Positions 10,201 through 21,381 of a DNA stretch of 64,000 nt are shown one piece after another (within the stretch, counting starts at the first letter, position 1; the number at the start of each line of letters is the position of its first letter). The DNA is from Ostreococcus mediterraneus. Lineage: Eukaryota > Chlorophyta > Mamiellophyceae > Mamiellales > Bathycoccaceae. The notes beneath the pieces were generated by a model that worked only from the letters and a program-made list of their open reading frames with translations, did not search any database and was not told the origin of the DNA. The position numbers and the translations under genes are program-made. The DNA is taken from NCBI GenBank assembly GCA_012295225.1, contig WMKK01000007.1, positions 311,231 through 375,230 on the forward strand, in the 5' to 3' direction.

Positions 10201-13200
10201 AGGATTGACATCCTCGTCTCGTTTGTGGTTGCTCAGCCATGTTTCTATACTAGCAAACGGTCTTTATCGCCTGAAGAAAGATAGTAAAGACGACACAATA
10301 CCGAGCACTACTTATGAGTCTATTTCAACGTTAGTATCTAGGGCATCTGGAATTGTCAACTCTGAAGAACCACGCGGTTTGCGACACTGTTCTGCTCGCG
10401 CCGCGTTAGCCGATTGTCTATTTTCCCTCTTCAAACTGAATCTGGATTACTTTCAACCACAGTTTGGCGCTTGCTTGGCATGGATGTTGGGTGATGATAG
10501 TTATCTTGTTCGTATTCACTCGGGCGTGGCGATGGCTTGCATTCTTGACTTTTTTGAAGACGCCGATCACATCAGCATATTTCAAAACAACATTGTTTCT
10601 GGTTTGGCCATTAAATGTAAATTTTCGCACGACGGTGACATAAACGTGGTCAGCATGGAAGATGGGGTTGATATCGAAGTTGAGTCTTCGAGTTTGCACA
10701 CTCTCGCAGCAGTTGGTACCGTTTCTCGAGTTCTTGAGCCGTGGTGCGCATACATGATAATTTACCACCGCGCACGGCGTAGCAAGCGTATTCATGTCCC
10801 AGCCATGAACGCTTTGAGGTATCTAGCCACCGCTGCGGGTCATCAATCAATTCATTCATTCGTGAAATATCACAACCGTACAATTTGCAAGCTCTGGGCC
10901 AACTCGGGGATGTGTGTTTCACTGCTGTTTGACATTCCTGAACTTCTTGGATTGTCAGCTGACGCGACGAAGCGTGACGTTGCAAACAGCCTTAAACGCA
11001 ATCTTTTGCCTGCTTTACTGTACGACAAGGACGACAGCAATTTGAAAATGTTAGCTTCTACGTGTGGCGCAGTAGAGCACATCGATAAATTAATTCAAGC
11101 TGATTGGGATGCCGTGTACGCACAATTGTATATTACTGCGGCGCACGACGAACGAGCATCACAAACGCTTCTTCGCGCAAAAAAGATGGCGCGCGGCGGA
11201 ACTGCTTGGGATGCGGACTCCGTTTCAAATCGACTGAGCGTTTTATTCGAATTGTTACTTTTAGCGAGAGATCCCGTCCACGGCACGAGCATGTGTGACA
11301 TTCCACCGCCATACCAAAAGTCGGATGACGTCGTGCAGGTTGTACAGAGACTGTTGAGCGAATCGAATTCCAAAATTGAATGGGAACAGGGCATTATGTT
11401 TCAAGCGATGCTCCATGTTCACGAAGCGCTCGATGCTGCGGTTTCATCTCGTCATCGATTGAAAGTTTTATCGGCTCTCAAGGTTGTGTTCGAATGTATC
11501 GGTGAAGAAAAGATGAAAACCCACGCCATACTTCGATACGCTCACTTCATGCTTTTTCCATACGTTGTCGATTCAACTGTCGGTACAACGTGCTGTGAAA
11601 TATTGGGGTTATTAGTCAAGCAAACCTACGACGAGTTGGATGAGCGTGATTGCAAGAGTTCAGCGTCCAAACATCTTACGTCGACGATGGAGCATGTCGT
11701 ATTGCCGCTTGTCTTCTCTCTTGCCACAGTCGCTGCATCGGAAAGTACCGCGATATCGACGTGGCAGCGCGAGAAAGCGGAAGGCTTGATAAACACCACG
11801 GTGTGTGGTGCGCCGGAATCAATGCAGCGACCGTTGAGTATGCTGCCACCCATGCCGGATGTTCCAAATTTAAGCAGTCTACAGTTGATACTCGATAGTA
11901 TTCCGGACAAGCCAACGTTTGCAGATAGATTTGCTTCTGTGATTGATAGCGCGTCTGCTCTACCGCCGACTTTACGAAGAGTTGTTCTTCGCGCAAGTGG
12001 CACAGAGGCTTTGAAACACAAGAGCGAACTTTTAACATTGTGCAAGAGCGACTCATTTTCGCCAATTCCAGAGAACGTTTGGAGATTCGCCGAGCTCGTG
12101 ACACCACTTGACGACGCAAAACTTTTGGCAATCGCTGCGGAACTTCTTTCATTGCTCGGGCCGCTACGTCCAAACACAATAGCGTTTGATCCACCCGGTA
12201 CAACTTCAGGAGGAAAGTTTTTACCGGACCGTGATGGTTCCCGGATCATGCGCGATGTCCTTCAGCACTTGTGCAGTTTGCTTTGCTCGTCATCAAGTTC
12301 AACTGTACGATCTACTGTGACGGCGTTGCGAGAAATGTTTCTTATCAAGAAAGTCTTGAAGGCGTATCCGGAAATGAGCGACATTGAGCAACTCTATCTC
12401 GAACCGTTCGCGCGCTCGACGAAATTTGAATGTTTTATATCCCCAGTGCAGACACTTCCTTCTATACCTACTGAAGCATATGTGCTTGATGATCCGCGCA
12501 TTTGGCTCGCTGATTCGGGAGAGCGTTCTGTGGATTTGACTGTGCAGTATGAATCATGGTTGTGTACGCTCGTCCATAGATTGATTGGAGAGTGCAAAGA
12601 TCAAGTTTTGTTGATTTTACGATCGATGGCGGCGAGTGACGCCGCGTTAGCGGATTTACTCTTACCCTCAGTGCTTATCGACTTGGCTTTGAATTATCCC
12701 GAGTCACCGTCGCCGACTGCAGGAGACGTGCACGCATGTGTTAGCAGAGGTATTTCAATGTGTCTACTTCGCGCAAGTCAACCAGGAGGTAAAAAACCAG
12801 CAAAAACGTTACTTCGAGCTTTAGATGCTCTACGCTCGAAACGTACAGAGGCTTTTCGACGACAACCATTGTCGAGACCTGCTCAGAGAAACATTCCAGC
12901 TGCACATAAGTGGAATAAAGTATATTGGGTCGACGTGGACTATCTTGAAGTCGCGCAAGCCGCAATCGAGACGCATGCGCCATTGACTGCCATCTTATTT
13001 GTCGAACACTGGGTCGAATCTCAAAGTGGGACTATTGCGCTCAACGCGGTTGGCTCTCAGGCAGACATGTCTGATGAAGTGCCACTGTATCTTGCTCTTC
13101 TACTCAAGGCTCAATCGAGTTTGTCTGAACCTGATGGCGTTTATGGTTTACTTCGCTCAAATGCCCTAGAGTTACAACTGCACTTAAATGAGCATGAGGG

Positions 13201-16200
13201 ACAATGGGATCGTGCGCTCGCTGGGTACGACTTGCTCCGTGGCGACGCCGAAGATTTTGGCGTCGCCGACGCCACATCACGTGTTCCATTGGTAAAGGCG
13301 TTGCGCCAGCTTGGATGTCTTCATTTACTTAAATCATATTCTAAAGCATTTGGCGAAGAAGAGTTCGCTTCACCAGAGCTCAAAGAGGTGCAGTTTGAAG
13401 CAGCTTGGCGAGCAGGCCAATGGAATTTGCCGACTGCACTGACACGCGCGCAAGGTACATCTAGTGCAGCTGCATTTAACCAGAGCTTGCACTCCGCACT
13501 TTCTGCGCTCGATAGAAACGATGTAGGCTGCGCAGTCCAAGAAACCAATCGTTCTCGTGCACACTTACTTCGAAATGCCATCCGTGGAGGAGCAGAGTCG
13601 TCAGATGCTATGAATATCACGATTATGCGGATGCGGATGCTAGATGATGTTTCAGATGCCGCAAAACTATGGCGATACTTTTGTGCCGGTGGATTGGCAA
13701 ATTTGGAGGCTGCTATGCAAAGTCTGCGCGATCTTTGGTCATCACGCAACGTTGACAATGCGCCGTTTCGACTCATCGAACCATCGCTTGCTTTACAGGG
13801 CATCATACTCAACATGGCTGGACTTGAGGAGCAACATACACAACTGTTGACACGCACGTCTATTTTAGCGCGAAAAGACGGCCACACTACGGAGGGTGTA
13901 CAAGCAATTCGAACAATTCGCATGATGGCTCAGAGAGGATCGACAGCGCATGACACTCAACGTCCAGACTTGATAATTTCCAAGACGTCTCCATGGCGCG
14001 TTGAAGAGGCAAAGTTGCTTTGGGCGCAAGGCAAATCTGAATCAGCAATAGCTATCGTGAACTCAATCGTGCGTCAAATGAAACCTAACTCGTTGATGCA
14101 ACAATTAGACACGACAAAGAGTCCTCTAGCAGATCCAAAGTCGACCGCTCAATACTATGAACTGCTTTGCCTACTGTCGAAGTGGCAAGCAAACGCCCGC
14201 ACTGAATCAAGTAAAGTTATCTTGAGCAGATTTTTGGACTGCGTCAACGGGGTGACCAGTACATATGGCGCTGATCTCACCGTGGCGAAGCAAAAGTCTA
14301 AAACGTGCAAGTATCCAGACAGTGTCTTGTATACGAAGGACGGGTATCATCACGTCACGCATTTGCGTTTGCTCAGTCGGTGCCACTATCGTCTCGCGCA
14401 GTACACGGATTTACTCTACCGTCAGTCTGAGGAGCGAGTGAATTCTCCAGAATGGAAGCGTTCAGAGCGCCTGAGAGAACGTAATGAGAACGAATTGACC
14501 CGCTTGAGAGGTGAACGAGAAGTCAAGCGCAATGAATTGCAACGAAGGAAAAAGGGGACACCAGCGTTCGTAAAACTTGCAGAAGAAGCAACGAGCCTTT
14601 CCATGCGAATCAGCCCTCTTGAAGTTCAAATCGCAAACGATCGCGATGAAGCTATGCAGGTGTACAAGGAGTATTCGAATTCTTTGATTACTGCTCTGCA
14701 GGGTTATCGTCGTTCTCTCGAGGCAGGCAAATGGAACAGTCAGGCGAGCGTTTTCAGAATGATTGCATTATGGTTTGAATTTTGCGGCAAGGGCAATGAT
14801 CGCACATTTCGTGGTTCAGAAACGACTAGGGTGATTAACTCAGTGAATGCGGAAATGCACAAGCTCGTCACTCGCTTAACGATACCAAGTGCTGTATTTC
14901 TTGAGCTTTCACACCAAATTGTGAGTCGCCTTGGTACGCCGTGTCACGCTGAGAATGACTTTATCAAAATTCTCGAGACTTTGATCCAGCGTTTGATGAA
15001 AGACCATCCGCATCATGTTTTGTATCAGATTCAAGCTCTTACGCGCGGTGATAGGGTTGAACGTGCGGGGGATTTTCGCACGTCGTCTGAAAAGATTGCG
15101 GCGGCAAAACGTTTACTTGAAAATTACGGCGCTGGTTCAAATGCATGTAAGCAACTTCTCGTGCAAATGGATCGCATCATCGAAGCTTACATCCATGTAG
15201 CTGCGTTGAAGTTACCAGAATCGAATGAACCCATTTACATTCACAGCTTACCGACCGAGGTGAAGAAACGCTCATTGAACAACTTGAAACTTATTCCGGT
15301 GCTTACTGCACCTCTACTCGTCGATCCGACGTGCGAGTACCGCGATGGTAGCTTTCCGTATTTTGCACACTTTGGGGAATGTACGAAATTAGTTGGTGGT
15401 ATTAACCAACCCAAGCTTTTAGAATGTCATGGTTCCGATGGACGAATCTATCGCCAGCTCGCAAAGAGCGGCAATGATGATTTACGCCAAGACGCCGTCA
15501 TTCAACAATTGTTTGGCCTGGTGAATACGCTATTGAAGCAATGTCCAAGTACAAATGAGCGAAGTATGAGAATCCGCACGTACAAGGTGATTCCATTTTC
15601 TCCCGAAGCTGGTTTACTCCAATGGGTTGACAACACCACGCTTCTTTCGACGTATCTCGTCAGCAGTATTCGAGGCGCGCACGAAAGGTATCGTCCAAGC
15701 GACATGAAGTCGAAGGATATTCGAGAGTTGATGATGAACGCTAAACCAAGCGAAATTCACCAGCGCTACAAAGAAGTGTGCGAAGGTTTCAAACCCGTGA
15801 TGCACAACTTTTTCCTCGAACAATATCCTCAGCCCGTACAGTGGTTCGAGCGACGCGTGGCGTACACAAGATCGTGCGCCGTGAACTCCATCGTCGGCTA
15901 CGTCATAGGCCTCGGCGACCGACACAGCAGCAACATCTTGATTGATAAAGCCACCGCAGAGTTCGTGCACATCGATTTTGGCGTTACGTTCGAACAAGGC
16001 TTAACGTTAAAAACTCCAGAACGCGTGCCGTTTCGCTTAACTCGCGACATCGTCGACGGCATGGGCGCGTGCGGCGTCGAAGGCGTCATGCGTCGATGCT
16101 GCGAAGAAACGATGAAGGTGCTCCGCTCCAACCGCGACGCGCTGACCACCATCATCGCCGTTCTCGTGCACGATCCAATTTTAAAATGGGCCGTCGGTGG

Positions 16201-16447
16201 CAAGCGTCAGGACCGCATCTCACACACGCACCCCAACTCAATCCACGCGTATCTCGACCAAGCCCAAGCCACCGAGGAGGGCAATTTGGACGCCGAGCGC
16301 GCGTTGATGCGCGTCAAGCAAAAACTCGACGGCTACGAAGACGGCGAATTACGTTCCATCCAAGGTCAAGTCCAGCAGTTACTCCACGACGCACAAGACC
16401 CGTACAGGCTCGCATCCATGTATCCAGGCTGGGCGGCGTGGGTGTAA
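7235..16447 (+). CDS. ATM: ATM kinase (two exons)
   Basis: DNA double-strand-break checkpoint kinase. The long exon opens without a sensible ATG; a small first exon at 7235-7294 (20 codons starting MEEIVAVHESLRSDKLRKRR) joins exon 2 at 7433 through a phase-0 intron of 138 nt (GTGCGT donor, CACACAG acceptor, CTAAC branch-like site near 7395). The junction rebuilds LRSDKLRKRRDGVKELLALL, which fits the ATM/Tel1 N-terminal TAN motif and supports the exon. The product is about 3024 residues, against 3056 in human. The kinase domain has GSDGRIYRQL and DDLRQDAVIQQLF at about 2685-2715, GLGDRHSSN at about 2846 and HIDFGVTFEQG at about 2863; PERVPFRLTRDIVDGMG and GVEGVMRRCCEETM are diagnostic of ATM. 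FATC ends in PYRLASMYPGWAAWV. Composition becomes GC-richer over the last 600 bp. Confidence 0.95.
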
Positions 16448-16578
16448 ACATCCTAGAACGTTGTCCATCGAGTCAAATGTCGAGCATCGTGCCAATCGAG
16501 TGACGTCACGCCCCCAGCCTCGCGCGCGCGTCGTCGCTCTGCCGCACACGCCGACGCCTCTCGCGTTCGCGCCTGACG

Positions 16579-17447
16579 ATGATGACGACGACGACGATGA
16601 CGATGACGACGATGACGACGACGCCGGCGCCGGCGCCGGCGCAGCGCCGCCACCACCGCCGCGCGGCGACGACGACGACCGCCAAGGCGTCGATGGGCAA
16701 GGAACAGTTTACGACGACGTCCCGACGCGATGCGTTGTTCGCGGCTGCATCTGCGGGTACGTGTGCGCGCGAGAGCGGCGAGAGAGATGCGCGATGATGA
16801 CGCGTGGGTGTGACGACGACGGTGGTGGTGGCCGTGATGGGACGCCGACGACCGATGGAGCGGTGGCGTGGTTGATTGATGGATAAAAAAGCGCGCGCGC
16901 GACGCCAAAGCTGAAGAACTGACATTTGTATGTATTTTCGCACGCAGTGATGCTCGTGAGCGCGCCAGCGCGCGCGCAAGCGATGGACCCGAACCGTAAG
17001 TATAAGGAGGTGTGCGATCCGACGGAGGATGGTGCGGACTGCCGCGCGAGAATTCTCGCCGAAGATGGACTCGGGGCGGATTCATACAACGCGCCTCGCC
17101 GGGAGTTCAAGGCGGCGAATGCATCGACGAATCCGAATCTTACGACATATCAAAGCGACACGCTCGCATTTGTGTCTGAGGTTGAACGATTGTTGGCTAT
17201 GGATGTGTATGACCCGACGCGTGAGAAGGCCATCGCGGCGTTCCAAAAAACGTCCAACGTGTGGTCGTCCAAGTACGCGCCAGGCGGTTCATCCAAGACT
17301 GCTTCGGGTCGCGCTTTCTACAACGCCCTCAACCAATTGGCTGGTCACTTCTCTTTCAACGGCTTAGCTCCGCTCCCGAAGGCTCGTCTTGAGCTCGTCG
17401 AAGGTAACCTTGAACAAACACGCACGTTGTTGGCTCAAGGAAGATAA
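16579..17447 (+). CDS. PSB27: Photosystem II assembly factor Psb27 (lumenal, two exons)
   Basis: Psb27 binds CP43 during photosystem II assembly and repair in the thylakoid lumen. Exon 1 (16579-16756) encodes a Thr/Ala/Arg-rich plastid transit region ending in the twin-arginine stretch TTSRRDALFAAASA. A phase-1 intron 16757-16947 (GTACGT...CGCAG) joins it to exon 2 (16948-17447), which supplies the rest of the lumen signal, VMLVSAPARAQA, then the mature domain. The splice is supported because it completes a textbook Tat-type signal (RR, hydrophobic core, A-x-A cleavage). The mature domain carries the family pattern ending in YNALNQLAGHFSFNG and LPKARLELVEGNL. Predicted precursor 225 residues. 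Exact ATG is uncertain because the first codons are a GAY repeat with several ATGs. Confidence 0.88.
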
Positions 17448-17660
17448 ATTTGTCGGTCGCCGCCACCGCGAATTGCTTTTTAGTGTTGTGCGTTTTTGTT
17501 TGCGTATGTGTGCCCATCCAAGTGTTGGATCGCGGTTGAGTATTTATACCTTAGTAGAACCACTGTAGTTGAGAGATTGTCTCATAAAAAATTCATTACT
17601 TCAGTCACATTCGCGCGCGTTTGCCTCGTGTTCCATACCCGAGTGTCCCCACTTTCGCAC

Positions 17661-17969
17661 ATGTTACGTCGTCCTCCGAGTCGCATCGAACTCAAAAGCG
17701 AAGACAAAGAAGAGGTTTGTCATCGTGTGAATTGCCATTCGTGTCTCTTTCGCTTTATATCTCTCGCGCGCAATATCATCGTACTGACGGTTACTTTTCG
17801 TACCGACGACGCACAGTTTGAACTCCTTCGCCGAGATTACTTGGCTACACGCGAACTCGGCGCGCCCACGACGCCACAAGACACCGCCGATCGCGCCAGA
17901 CTCGCCCGCGAACACGAACGTGCGCGTCGACTCGGATTAAACCGGTCTTTACAACCACCACCGCAGTAA
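17661..17969 (+). CDS. CDC26: Anaphase-promoting complex subunit CDC26 (two exons)
   Basis: Small APC/C subunit that stabilises the TPR subunit APC6/CDC16. Exon 1 (17661-17714) encodes MLRRPPSRIELKSEDKEE, matching the CDC26 N-terminus (MLRRKPTRIELK.ED.EE) that binds the CDC16 TPR superhelix. The intron 17715-17816 is 102 nt, phase 0, GTTTGT to CGCACAG with a CTGAC branch-like site, and can be read through in frame without a stop. Exon 2 (17817-17969) continues FELLRRDYLATREL. The predicted protein is 68 residues, within the family's small size. Its stop lies only 13 nt before the guanylate kinase ATG on the same strand. The first-exon motif makes the assignment strong despite the size. Confidence 0.88.
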   Translation: MLRRPPSRIELKSEDKEEVCHRVNCHSCLFRFISLARNIIVLTVTFRTDDAQFELLRRDYLATRELGAPTTPQDTADRARLAREHERARRLGLNRSLQPPPQ

Positions 17970-17982
17970 AAGAAGACACAGG

Positions 17983-18660
17983 ATGCGTCCGCTCGTCATC
18001 GTCGGTCCTTCGGGCGTCGGCAAAGGCACGTTGATTGCTATGCTTCAGCGAGAGTTCCCCGATAAGTTTGGGTTTTCTGTGTCACACACGACGCGAGGAC
18101 CGCGACCAGGGGAGGTGAATGGCGTGCACTACAATTTCGTGGACAAGCAAGCGATGGAGCGAGACATAGCGAATGGCAAGTTTCTCGAACACGCTCACGT
18201 GCATCAAAACATCTACGGAACATCTTTCGCGGCGGTGAAGAGCGTGACCAAGGCAGGGAAGATTTGTTTGTTAGACATTGACGTCCAAGGGGCAGAACTG
18301 GTGAAGAAGAGCGGCATGGATGCGGCCTACGTGTTTATCGCGCCGCCGTCGATGGAAGAACTCGAACGACGCTTACGCGGTCGAGGCACTGAGGCCGAAG
18401 ACGCGGTGTTGAAGCGATTAGAGAACGCACGCACCGAGATGAAGTCCAAAGACGTCGCGGGTTTCTACGACGCCGTCATCGTCAACGACGATGTGGACAA
18501 GGCGTACATGGCGTTGAAGGAGGTCATCGAGCGTCACGTCGATAGCCGCCCGGCGCTCTCGACGGATCAACTCTTAACCCGTTACGGCCCCGTCGCGTTC
18601 GGCATCGCTTGTGCCATCGCCATCGCCGCGCGCGTGTTCATGAACGGTGGGAAGCTTTGA
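17983..18660 (+). CDS. Guanylate kinase with C-terminal membrane anchor
   Basis: Phosphorylates GMP to GDP with ATP. The P-loop GPSGVGKGT sits at residues 8-16, followed by the GMP-binding pattern SVSHTTRGPRPGEVNGVHYNF and the LLDIDVQGAELV strand, all standard for guanylate kinase. At 225 residues it is slightly longer than the 190-210 of soluble enzymes; the extra C-terminus holds one hydrophobic segment, VAFGIACAIAIAARVFM, just before the end, suggesting a tail-anchored form. No transit peptide precedes the P-loop, unless an upstream exon exists (a CACAG acceptor-like site lies immediately before the ATG). The start codon is 13 nt after the CDC26 stop. Confidence 0.92.
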   Translation: MRPLVIVGPSGVGKGTLIAMLQREFPDKFGFSVSHTTRGPRPGEVNGVHYNFVDKQAMERDIANGKFLEHAHVHQNIYGTSFAAVKSVTKAGKICLLDIDVQGAELVKKSGMDAAYVFIAPPSMEELERRLRGRGTEAEDAVLKRLENARTEMKSKDVAGFYDAVIVNDDVDKAYMALKEVIERHVDSRPALSTDQLLTRYGPVAFGIACAIAIAARVFMNGGKL

Positions 18661-18837
18661 GAATCGCCGCAGTAGCTCGACAACATTTAGACCACTCCGT
18701 TGTCAACGAAGAACAGTTAATATAATAAAGCTCCACCTGGCGCTGCGAGAATCGTCATTGTTTGGACGCGCGCGTCGTCGTCGTGATCGCCGTCGCCGTC
18801 TCCGTATTCGAAGAAACGACGAACACACACACTCACC

Positions 18838-19687
18838 ATGTGGTTATTCGCGAAGAAGAAGACGCCGAGCGAATTGCTGCGCGAGAATAAGCGTATGCTT
18901 GACAAGTCGATTCGCGAGCTCGATCGAGAGCGCACAGGCATGATGTCTCAGGAGAAGAAACTCATCGTGGAAATAAAAAAGATGGCCAAAGCGAATCAAA
19001 TGGGCGCGGTCAAGGTGCGTGTGCGAGATCCCGTTCGATGATACGTCGCTTCGTGGCGTTGAGGGTTGTAAAGAGTGAGATTATATTGAGAAGATTTTGA
19101 GAGACAAAATTGATGAAACGCGCGCTGACGCGTCGCTTTATTCGCATACATAGGTGATGGCGAAAGATTTAGTGCGCACGCGACATTCGATAACGAAATT
19201 TTATGCGCTCAAGTCGCAACTGCAAGGGGTTTCGCTTCGAATGCAAACGTTGAAGAGCACGCAGGCGATGGGCGACGCAATGCGCGGAGTGACTCGAGCC
19301 ATGAAGTCCATGAATACGCAGTTGAATTTACCATCGTTAAATAACATTTTGAAGGAGTTTGAGAAGCAAAATGAAAAGATGGATATGACTACGGAAGTCA
19401 TGGGCGATGCTATTGATGATGCATTCGCTGGGGAGGATGAAGAGGAGGAGACTGAGGAGCTCGTAAACGCGGTGCTTGATGAACTCGGATGTAACGTTGG
19501 AGAAGAATTAATCGATGCCCCGGCTGTGAAGATCTCGGCACCGTTAGAGCAAGAACACGTCAAGGCGACAGCCGTTTTAGAAGGAAGCGTAGGGGGAGAA
19601 ACGCCGAGTGCACCATCTGCTGGTGGCGCTTCGGCTATTGACGACGATTTACAAGCACGCCTGGATAAGTTGAGAGGGTCCAACTGA
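18838..19687 (+). CDS. VPS2: ESCRT-III subunit VPS2/CHMP2 (two exons)
   Basis: ESCRT-III protein that polymerises on endosomal and other membranes and recruits VPS4. Exon 1 (18838-19014) begins MWLFAKKKTPSELLRENKRM, the typical basic SNF7-family N-terminus. The phase-0 intron 19015-19153 (GTGCGT...CATAG) leads into exon 2 (19154-19687), restoring MGAVKVMAKDLVRTRHSI as in VPS2 (DAVRIMAKDLVRTR). Helical SNF7 core at about 10-170, acidic linker, then C-terminal DDDLQARLDKLRGSN resembling the MIT-interacting motif of CHMP2 (DLEERLKNLRRD). Total 236 residues, near the usual 220. Confidence 0.93.
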
Positions 19688-19770
19688 TGTGGAGTCAAAA
19701 GTGTCGTCGTTGTACATTGTAATGCTACTATAATTTCTATTTCTACGTCCCAAGGTTTTAGATATACGAC

Positions 19771-21141
19771 TCAATCCATTTGCGTCACGATCTTCTTCTT
19801 TCTTGCAGGCTTGAATTCGACCTTTTCCGCTCCAGGGGCGGCGTGCGCGACGCGACGCTTTGCCTTGCGAGTCTCCGCATCGATCATCGTACGACGCAAC
19901 TTGGTTTGCTTGTGAATAGCCTTTGGTACGTGGTGATGGTTGGCAATGCGTCTAATTTCTGGCATGTGCTTGAATCGATCCATCAACGACGCGTTGTATG
20001 CCTGCTTGCGCTTCTCGCGAGCGAGGAGCGTGCCGCCTTGCGCGCTCGCCTTGGATTTCCAGCATCGAATGTTCATGTCATCAGAGGCACTGAAGACGTA
20101 AGAGCCGTCCATAGAGAATCGCGTGCAGAACACGCGCTGCATACGCTTGGCGTGATACACATCCTTGGAGTGCCCGGCGTTGTAATCGAACAAGCGAACG
20201 GTGCGGTCGTACGAACCCGCGACGAATTCGCGACCCGTCGGCGAGTAGTCAATATCCATCACCGCACTCACGAAATCCTTGTGCACGCACGTTGCAATGT
20301 CCAACTTTCGCATGTCATACGAATACAAGTTGCAATCTTCATTAGCAACGGTAAAATTGAACGCTTCCATGGGATTCCAGCACAGCTTTGTGCACTTATT
20401 CTGCATGAAGAGCTTTTTCAACGGCGTTTGCTGACGCACGTCGTACAACGCGATGGAACGATCAGACCCACACGACGCGAAAATGTCCACCTCCACAGGA
20501 TTATAACGCACAGATAGCACCGTGTCTATACCCCAATCGAACGTATGCAACGGTACTTGCCTCGTCATGTTCCACACTTGCACCGTCGTTCCGGCGGTGG
20601 CAAACTCGGGCTTGCCCCAGTGCGCGTCGCAATCGCGAAACCCGTTATCTTGCGAGCTAATGTTATGCGTTATGTCCACAGGAATCGCCCTGTTTGGATC
20701 ACTCATCTCACCCATTCCTGCGCGAGGTAACGTCCACACGCGTACCGTCGCGTCGTCGCTACAACTCACCACGTTGGCGCCGTCGTGCGACACGCACACC
20801 CCGCGCACCGCGCCCCGGTGTCCCTTGAGTATCCTCATCGTCTTCAACGACGGCACGTCCCAGACGCGAATCTCCCCATCCGCAGCACCACTCACGAGCT
20901 CCGTCAACGACACGGGAGACTTCGCCATCGACATCACCGCATCCGCGTGCCCACCCATTTGCCCGACGAGCGGTTTTGCAAACATTTTATCAAGCTTCAC
21001 CGCATTCAACGCGCGTTTATACTCCACCGCGCGGTGCATCGGCCGCAGCTCCGGGTCGAGATTACGATGCACTTTGATCGCATCGCTCGTGCACTCGCGC
21101 GTGTAGTCTTCTTCGACGCGTGAGATGGTTTTAATCTTCAT
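19771..21141 (-). CDS. DCAF13: SOF1/DCAF13 WD40 protein, 40S ribosome biogenesis
   Basis: Component of the small-subunit processome, also known as a CUL4-DDB1 substrate receptor in animals. The 456-residue protein starts MKIKTISRVEEDYTRE, contains a WD40 propeller (repeats such as GHADAVMSMAKSP and GHRGAVRGVCVSHDGANVV, with WDVPS at repeat ends) and ends in the SOF1-specific basic tail with RIANHHHVPKAIHKQTKLRR and a final KKKIVTQMD. Length matches yeast Sof1 (489) and human DCAF13 (445). It lies tail to tail with VPS2 (83 bp between stops) and head to head with the tautomerase gene. Confidence 0.95.
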   Translation of the reverse strand: MKIKTISRVEEDYTRECTSDAIKVHRNLDPELRPMHRAVEYKRALNAVKLDKMFAKPLVGQMGGHADAVMSMAKSPVSLTELVSGAADGEIRVWDVPSLKTMRILKGHRGAVRGVCVSHDGANVVSCSDDATVRVWTLPRAGMGEMSDPNRAIPVDITHNISSQDNGFRDCDAHWGKPEFATAGTTVQVWNMTRQVPLHTFDWGIDTVLSVRYNPVEVDIFASCGSDRSIALYDVRQQTPLKKLFMQNKCTKLCWNPMEAFNFTVANEDCNLYSYDMRKLDIATCVHKDFVSAVMDIDYSPTGREFVAGSYDRTVRLFDYNAGHSKDVYHAKRMQRVFCTRFSMDGSYVFSASDDMNIRCWKSKASAQGGTLLAREKRKQAYNASLMDRFKHMPEIRRIANHHHVPKAIHKQTKLRRTMIDAETRKAKRRVAHAAPGAEKVEFKPARKKKIVTQMD

Positions 21142-21381
21142 TTCGGCGCGTCAACGAGACCAATCGCGCCGCCGCCGCCACTCCAACCGCGGCGTCCGTC
21201 CGTGTCCCGTCCGTCCGTCGCCGCGCCTCTCGTTCGCGCGCGCGGCGTCGCGATCGAACGCACGAGTATCTCTGTGTGCGCACGCGAATGCGCGTTCGGT
21301 CGCGCTCGCGCGGATCGTCACGCGCGAGGCTGTGAGTGCCGTCAGACGTCGTTTTGGCGTCAGTTTGCGACGCGCACATAC
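21142..21381. promoter_or_regulatory. divergent promoter spacer SOF1 / tautomerase
   Basis: The 240 bp between two divergent start codons is very GC-rich with CGCGCG runs. I see no TATA-like box and no gene, only low-complexity open frames. Confidence 0.4.

Noticed and set aside
16453-17085. 210-codon minus-strand frame over Psb27
   Set aside because: Arg/His low-complexity reading of the complementary strand of the GAY repeat and Psb27 exons.
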